Positions 58,227-64,000 of a DNA stretch of 64,000 bases are shown here, piece after piece. Made by a program: the position numbers and the translations under genes. Under the pieces are notes generated by a model. It saw only the letters and a program-made list of their open reading frames with translations. It was not told where the DNA came from and searched no databases. The DNA is from Hymenochaete sp. R1 (lineage: Eukaryota; Basidiomycota; Agaricomycetes; Hymenochaetales; Hymenochaetaceae): assembly GCA_019400425.1 (NCBI GenBank), contig JAFREE010000082.1, positions 1-64,000 of the forward strand, given 5' to 3'. How positions within the stretch are numbered: position 1 is the first letter of the stretch; each line of letters begins with the position of its first letter.

Positions 58227-58730
58227 CTACCTCGCCTGTCCCGGGTATCCCCCGTAACTGTGAGCTGGTTGAGGAATTGGGGGAGCGTTTCCAACTGGGC
58301 CCTGGTACTGATTTAGAAAACTACCTTGCCCGTATCCATTTTGCCCGTATCCGTTCTGCCCGTGACCGTTCCCTCCATATGCATTTCCAGCGTACCCAGA
58401 CTGTCCATAGCCAAGTCCCAAGTTGTCCCGCATGGCTCGCCTACGACGGTACCAACGGAATACGAAAACAATGATGAGGCACTTTATGACGAGAACTACG
58501 ACCACAGCTGGAGAAGCGAATGTGGTTTTGTGTAATTGAAGTGAGTCCGCGCAAACTTGAAGAAGCCACTTACCGACGACAATGCCTATGATCACACCTG
58601 TGGCGAGCCTTTGATTTCTGTTGAATTGGTCTTGGGTACTACTGCTCTGTGCACTTGCTGCGAATGTGGATGACAGTAAAACTGCGATAAATGGAAAGCA
58701 GAGTCGAGTAAAGGACGGTGGGGAAGTCAT
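58227..58730 (-). CDS. Small single-pass membrane protein with Gly/Tyr/Asn/Gln tail (A)
   Basis: Two exons (58730-58574, 58507-58227) sum to 438 nt, 145 aa. A signal peptide (about FPFIAVLLSSTFAASAQ) is followed by a short Ser/Gln linker and a transmembrane helix (VIIGIVVAVVVVLVIKCLII). A basic stop-transfer patch WYRRRR comes next, then a cytosolic low-complexity tail with GYGQNGYGQGSF-type repeats, ending in a Pro/Gly/Tyr stretch. The intron cuts inside the membrane helix, between Val and Ala. The gene at 59.3-59.9 kb has the same plan and the same intron position, so they are probably tandem paralogues. Small Cys-less ectodomain, TM, then GYG-rich tail is common among agaric hypothetical proteins. 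Function unknown; a cell-surface sensor or scaffold is only a guess. Confidence 0.72.
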   Translation of the reverse strand: MTSPPSFTRLCFPFIAVLLSSTFAASAQSSSTQDQFNRNQRLATGVIIGIVVGKWLLQVCADSLQLHKTTFASPAVVVVLVIKCLIIVFVFRWYRRRRAMRDNLGLGYGQSGYAGNAYGGNGHGQNGYGQNGYGQGSFLNQYQGPVGNAPPIPQPAHSYGGYPGQAR

Positions 58731-59306
58731 TTGTGAGAGTGTGGGCACTGGCACGAGGACGGAGGGGAGGGAAGCATCCTGAGTAAATGTCCTATTATAT
58801 TGCCACAAACAGGCACTCGGAGTATCGAACCCTATCAAATCTTACGATCCGATCCTGGATGCCGCCCAGATGACGCCCGGAAACAGCCCCACAGAATCAG
58901 CACAGGTTATTAGGATATTACGTCAAGGTTTATTCATTGGCGGAAAGGCAGTGAAGCTGTTCGTTACCATAGCAGGATCAAAGTCATATACACTGGCACT
59001 ATTGTAACTGGAGTTTATTTGGCCGATGTAATGAAGTGCGTCATGATTTGAAATGAAAAATAAATCTGCAGAATCATCTGCTATAGAAAAGGATATGGGT
59101 TTTATGGTAAGAGAAAAACGTGTATACAATATATTATTACGTGAGTCATCGAAGAGGAGGTCGAGCCGTGAGGTTTCGCGAAGTCCAAACAAGACGAAAG
59201 AAATGAAACAGTCTCAGATCGTGGCGATATTTATTTTACACTTGTCGATGGGGTGGGAGACCGGAAGGCTTTTAACAGAGAACTGTTAGCAAGAGAAAGT
59301 TAGAAA
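58731..59306. other. Intergenic between the two membrane-protein genes
   Basis: Contains the promoter of protein A and perhaps a last exon of protein B, if the GTGAGT near 59332 is used. Nothing else seen. Confidence 0.4.
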
Positions 59307-59860
59307 CTAAATGTGATGAGTCGCACTCACAGCTGAATACTCTGGGGCGTAGTTTGCTTGACCTTGCCCACCGTAGTATGTCGGCTGCGGCATAGCTGGA
59401 TTTTCGTTATTGCCAACACCAGTATATCCACCTGCACCACCTCCGCCAGCGTAGCCCCCTCCACCAGCATAACCACCTGTACCGGTATAACCACCACCGC
59501 CGGTATTGTGGCCATAAGCAGGAGCAGTCCCTACAGCAGGAGCGGTCGATTGGGTCATGGGCGCTGGTCCCGCACTGCCGGGACCAGCAGTCAGAGTACG
59601 GCTCCGGCGCCGTCGACGGAAGAGAAGGCAGGCGCAAAGGCAACAAAGAAGAACAACCACAACAATTGCTACGAAGAAGCTCGTGTCAGTTCATGTGAAT
59701 ATCCAATTCATTTAATCTACTCACCGACTATGATTCCAGCAATAACGCCACCGGCAATCCTCCTACCACGAGAGGTACGAGTTGTGGCTGCCTCGATCTC
59801 GAGAACAGTTGAAGATAAGATGGTGAGGGCTAAAAGGGCATTTCGGACGAGGAGCGACAT
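59307..59860 (-). CDS. Small single-pass membrane protein with Gly-rich tail (B)
   Basis: First exon 59860-59725, second from 59668. A signal peptide (MSLLVRNALLALTILSSTVL) is followed by a short Thr/Arg segment, a helix (GGVIAGIIVGAIVVVVLLCC) continuing through CLCACLLF, then the basic patch RRRRRSR. A Gly/Tyr-rich tail follows with YTGTGGYAGGGGYAGGGG-type repeats. The juxtamembrane CC-L-C-A-C cluster is a likely palmitoylation site. The plan and intron position match protein A at 58.2-58.7 kb. The end is uncertain: reading through gives the stop at 59307 after ATHHI, while a GTGAGT donor nine codons earlier could join a further exon below 59290. Confidence 0.7.
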
Positions 59861-60944
59861 TACAGGTGGGTTGAGAGATGAAGAATTCGTGGCAAGAGGG
59901 AGAGAAACGAAAGCTGGTGGGAGCAGCAAAGTACAGTCGACATTTGTTATTTGTATGCGCTAGACCTCCCCCAAAATAAATGACTATGACGCACTGCCGA
60001 CCTCGGCTCTTTTTTTACGGATGAGATCACATGACCTCTTTGCTGTGTATTCTAGCACTGCTTTTCACATGATCAGCAATTGTATTTACTCTTCGACTTC
60101 CATGGCCATGTTCATAGCTGCTGGTGCTCGGATTGAATTTCTCATGCACAGCAGAGCGAATCGGCTATACAGATTGAGGGCATAAGCGCAGCACATCGCA
60201 TCTGGAAGTCCCAGCAGTCGAGTAAGCTTTTCAAAGCCAGAACAGACATTCCATAGCGGGCTGAATCTTTTAACGCAGCAGTATTCTCAAATATCTCATG
60301 AAAAGGCTTTGCCTACATCACAACACTCAAGCTCGCTCGCTCACATCGCCAGCGCCAGGTCTTCTCGTACGTATGCGCAGCTCAGAACTCCGTTACAGCC
60401 CTTGAAGCACGGCTGTGAAGCTCTTGCGCATTCTGCGCGTGGTACCAGCCTTGGCGGTCAAAGACGTCGCTTGTGTCTTGATTTTGAGAAGGCTGAATAG
60501 GCTTGTTGTAGTCCAAAGATGTTTACAGATGGATGCTATGCTTCCTTCTATCGACTGCAGCTGGTGACTCTTTCTGGGCAGTGGGCGCCTTCCTCAACTT
60601 ATAAACACATATTTTGTATCGCCTTACCCTGAAATCTAATAAGTCATATAGGTCATTTATTTCACTTGTGCTACTTTGCATTCTCTATACAATTTTAAGG
60701 CGTCTCTCCCTTATTCCCTTGGTCGAGGTTGGGGCGGTACCAGTATGAGTCGGAAATTCAGAGTCTTAGGAGTAAGGCTTATTGGATCATTCAAAATGTC
60801 ACGTGATCAACACAGCACTGCACTCTGAATCGGTGAATGCAGCATTCAGCTCCTTGTGTTTTCCCGCCTGCTGTGACCAACGACGAGCAAGGCCCAGCAT
60901 CGCAGTCTTTGATATACTTGTCATCTTCTCTTTCTGTAACCACC
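59861..60944. other. Divergent intergenic region upstream of HUA1
   Basis: About 1.1 kb between protein B (-) and HUA1 (+). Holds the TCACGTGA site at 60799. No gene seen. Confidence 0.45.
60799..60806. promoter_or_regulatory. TCACGTGA palindrome (E-box) upstream of HUA1
   Basis: Perfect 8-bp palindrome with CACGTG core, about 140 bp before the HUA1 ATG. It is the same 8-mer as in the SYS1/dipeptidyl-peptidase promoter. Confidence 0.5.
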
Positions 60945-62588
60945 ATGAGTGCCGATGTCAAGCGCAGTGATTACAATCCTTTCCGCGCACCCACCTTGAC
61001 TCCCAACCCTACTGGCCTTTCTTCCTCGACTCCCGCCGCAGCATCTTCACCGATACAACAGCCTCGCTCCCCGTCACTACCTCCATTGCCACAGAGAAGC
61101 TCATCCTCTCAATTGGATGAGCCTCGAAGACAGGACACCATTGATGTGCTAGCAGCAAGTTTAGGAAGTGCGAATCTCGAAGATGGCGCGCCCGCTGAAC
61201 CTCCTCCTGCTTATTCCCTCACGGCGAATCCAACCCAGGGTGAATCAGTCGTAGAGTATGGACCTCAGAGGCCCTTTCAGCCAGCTCCTCCCTCTCAACC
61301 GCAAGTTTTCCACAGCAACACGGGCATGTCACAACAGCAGTACCCCACTGGACCTCCCGGAGCCCCGTACGCGAGTCCTCAGCAAACTGGAATGCCGGCG
61401 ATGGCAAATCCGACCGGAAATTGGGGACCGGCCCCTGGCCATTACTATTCTCCTCAGTCAACTGGAATGTACCCTCAGCCCGCGCAGCAACCATATCCAC
61501 CTCAGCCGGCGCCTCCTCCTATGAACCAACCCACGCCAAGTCAATCGTCAGACTTTGCTCGAGATTTCTACATGTCCGGACCTTCTCTCCCATCCAACAG
61601 TCACAGATTGTCACCAGCTCCGTCAAACAGCTCCTCAGATGGTTTCCAAGGGCCGGAGTCGTCCGAGCCAATGAGACCGGTGGATAGTGGGTCTTCGTCG
61701 GTGTATGCATCTCCTTCCGGACCACCTCCCCGGCGATACGATGGCCCATCTAGCCCACCTCCAAGTCTAAGTACGGCTTTCTCCCCACCTCCAGGACCAC
61801 CTCCTTCACATCCTTCGAGGAACCCTTCTACGAGTGCGAATGAAGGTGGTCCAACATCTTCACCTACACCGGGGAGACCTCTGATGAATAAGGGCCGGGT
61901 ACTGATCTACCCATCCGGGTTTGAGTGCGGGAAATGTAAGCATGCGTGCACATATTTGGATACAGACCAGTTTTATTCGTATTGTCGTATTTTCTGATCA
62001 ATTCTTCTAGGTCTGAACACGGGATACAAGAATTATGACCCGTCGCATCCATGCAGAAAGTGTTGGGAAAAGTACTCTAAGCCCTACAGCGGTGTCATGG
62101 CATACGCACCGTCTTCCAACCAATCGCAACGACCTCTACCTGATCTCCGTCCTCCACACCTTCGACATAGACATTCCATGTCACATTCTTCATCGCTTTC
62201 TCCGCCACCACCTTCTCCTGGAAGCGGCCTCCTGCGCTCGCAGTCTGCAACACGACCAGGGCCAGGGTCTATTCAAGGACCAGGACTGGGACATCCGCCG
62301 CCGGGTGCCTACCCCGAAGCGCCTGCAACTGCACCTTTCCTCGGCGGCTTCAGGCCTCCACCTCCTCCACCTATACCAGGTCGTGGTTGTGGACCCATGA
62401 TGATGCCAAGCCCGTCGTTCCAATACGTTCGAGGGATGCCTCCAGGGGCAACAGCCGTTTCTCCTGGTGATTCAAGGATCGGAGGGCGAATATGCTGGCG
62501 ATGCGAGGGTCGGGGGAACGTCAGTTTTATGATCTTTGACACTGACAAGTGTCCGGTGTGTAACGGGATTGGACGGACATTTGGGTAA
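60945..62588 (+). CDS. HUA1: HUA1-like protein with zinc-binding CxxC motifs
   Basis: Homologue of yeast Hua1, a cytoplasmic protein linked to endocytosis and ubiquitin-dependent sorting. Two exons (60945-61935, 62011-62588) sum to 1569 nt, 522 aa. The N-terminal 310 residues are Pro/Ser/Gln-rich with a PPAY motif (PAEPPPAYS), a likely WW-domain ligand for Rsp5-type E3s. The conserved core begins NKGRVLIYPSGFECGKCLNT, continues PSHPCRKCWEKYSKPYSG, and the protein ends GGRICWRCEGRGNVSFMIFD and CPVCNGIGRTFG. That is four CxxC pairs, as in DnaJ-type zinc centres. The intron splits the second Cys codon of the first pair. The middle stretch is a disordered Pro-rich linker. Confidence 0.93.
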
Positions 62589-63237
62589 TATGTTGAAAGC
62601 GTTTAGAAGTTGTGACCCGTTCAACGGGTAGGTAGGACCTTCTCGTTTGCTCAGTCTTTTCTTAGCTCTTACTTTTTTTATCCAGGATAAATGACTTGTT
62701 ATGTCGGCTGACTCGCATTCTTTTCTTGTCATTGTACACTGACCACATACTCTTTATTTTGAAACCCAATGCTTTTGAGATACTAATTTTCATGATCATC
62801 TATGCCCCGTTGTAAAGTGCATTGCTGGCGTTCAGGGTTCTTTCCCTAATCGTGCGTATTTCACTTCAAAGGGGACGGCTCAGAACTTAAGCCGTGAGGT
62901 GTTCCAGATTCCGCAAAGTCATAAATTGAAGTTCAAATTAGCTCCTACCGAATCAGTTCAAATATCCGAAATCATGCTCGACGTTCCTAACTATGCGCCC
63001 CCGCCCACCTAACTTTGCATTTTCCCGAACGTGCCCAAGAATTGTCTAGCTCTAATTCTCTTATGACTATAAAGCAGCTCTCTCTTTGCGTTACTTGTTC
63101 TCGTTTGCGTACAACCCATCTTGCTCTCTGACAAGCCCATCCTGCGCCTTAACATCTAGGATCTGTTCACGAAAGACCTGGTAATTAAAAAGGTGGTTGA
63201 GTCTCTTACTTGTTTCAGTCATCAACGAAAGGTTGCA
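62589..63237. other. Intergenic, promoter of ferritin-like gene
   Basis: T-rich HUA1 3' flank followed by the promoter of the next gene. A TATAAAG lies at 63068-63074. Confidence 0.5.
63068..63074 (+). promoter_or_regulatory. TATA box of ferritin-like gene
   Basis: TATAAAG about 165 bp upstream of the ATG at 63238, leaving room for a 5' UTR of about 130 nt. Confidence 0.45.
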
Positions 63238-64000
63238 ATGAAGACATTTTCAAGTGCTATTGCTGTCCTGGCTTCTCTTGCATCGCTGGGGCATGCCATT
63301 CCTCTCAGTCGAGCAGCATTAAACACATCGCTCGATCTTAGTGCGGCCGGTGCGCACTCCATTCCTTCTTCTCCTTCAATACCTGACCTGAATATCTATT
63401 GAAACAGATATCCAAGTCCTTAATTCCGCCCTCACATTTGAACATCTCGAAGTTGCCTTCTACAAAGCTGGACTTAGTGCCTTCGACGACGCGGCGTTCG
63501 CGAATGCGGGATTCTCGCCTGAGGTTCGCAGCCGGTACCTTCAAATCTACGCGAACGAAGTGACGCATGAGCGGGTATTGACGGAGTCATTGGGTTCAAA
63601 TGCGACGCGACCTTGCAATTACTCATTGTGAGATTGTGCTTTATTCTAAGAGTAAATAGTGAGAACTTATATATTGTCCCTTTAGCGGGTTTTCCGACCC
63701 TGTTTCATTCGTAGAGACCAGTGCGACGATGGAGACGGTGAGCACTTCAGCGTATATAGGTCTCATGAAGATGCTGTCACTACAGAGCCATGTTACACTA
63801 GGCGCCTCGATCCTTGCGACTGAGTAAGTATTATAACTGAAATTAGAGTCCTTGACTTACAGTACCTCAGAGCTAGACAGGCAGCCTGGATCATGGGCTC
63901 GGTGAAGGGTGTTAACCCATGGAACACCCCATTCGAGGTGACCAGTCTGTCTTTTGAGACTTTTGGTCCTTGATTCTAAAAACATACTGTTTAGACACCT
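63238..64000 (+). CDS. Secreted ferritin-like domain protein (Rds1-like), partial at window edge
   Basis: Signal peptide MKTFSSAIAVLASLASLGHA, then a ferritin-like four-helix domain: QVLNSALTFEHLEVAFYKAG, FANAGFSPEVRSRYLQIYAN, EVTHERVLTESLGS, then YIGLMKMLSLQSHVTLGASI and ARQAAWIMGSVKGVNPWNTP. The Glu and His residues in FEHLE and EVTHE fit metal ligands of this family (PF13668 type). Introns follow the codons for SAAG (63351), NYS, ATE and PFE; the last intron ends at about 63994, and only the first residues of the next exon are in the window. Related fungal proteins are secreted and induced by nutrient stress or in sexual structures; the biochemical role is not established. Confidence 0.88.

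Noticed and set aside
58184..58535. Plus-strand frames opposite membrane protein A
   Set aside because: Antisense of the Gly/Tyr repeat tail; repeats keep all frames open.

Overview
The window is nuclear DNA of a filamentous basidiomycete, most likely an Agaricomycete. The genes are spliced, most introns are about 45-70 nt with GT..AG ends, and the gene set is typical of mushroom-forming and wood- or litter-inhabiting fungi: a laccase, a cerato-platanin, a BCS1-like AAA ATPase with acidic tail, a lineage-type BTB protein, GH30 glycosidases and a secreted ferritin-like protein. I see no rRNA, tRNA, CRISPR array or intact transposon. Gene models were built by reading splice sites by eye. For most of them the exon lengths sum to a whole number of codons, which supports the models.

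Layout. 0.7-11.1 kb: F-box/WD40 protein (-), cerato-platanin (-), mitochondrial fission dynamin Dnm1 (+), BCS1-like ATPase (-). 13.5-20.4 kb: Golgi SYS1 (-) divergent from a membrane dipeptidyl peptidase of the DPP IV family (+), then squalene epoxidase ERG1 (-). 21.0-27.4 kb: laccase (-) and dolichyl-diphosphatase CAX4 (+). 27.9-31.8 kb: two neighbouring (-) genes of unknown function that share a Cys/His module. 32.3-39.2 kb: two tandem GH30 genes (-), a ZNF511-like zinc-finger gene (-), and between the GH30 copies a decayed fragment of that zinc-finger gene. 39.2-45.7 kb: UBA/UBX protein (+), a hypothetical low-complexity protein (+), an F-box protein with LRR-like C-terminus (+). 45.7-50.7 kb: about 5 kb with no recognisable gene, upstream of an RLM1/MEF2-type MADS-box factor (+). 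55.7-64 kb: BTB protein (-), two small single-pass membrane proteins with Gly/Tyr-rich tails (-), HUA1 homologue (+), and a ferritin-like secreted protein (+) cut by the window edge.

Most genes are unrelated housekeeping functions (ergosterol, N-glycosylation, Golgi, mitochondria, ubiquitin) with secreted accessory genes between them (laccase, cerato-platanin, GH30, ferritin-like). I see no biosynthetic cluster. The most informative structures are the GH30 segmental duplication that copied the 3' end of the neighbouring gene, with signs of later gene conversion, and the four-times-repeated C-x2-C-x16-W-x2-H-x3/4-[C/H] module in two adjacent genes, which I cannot assign to a named family.
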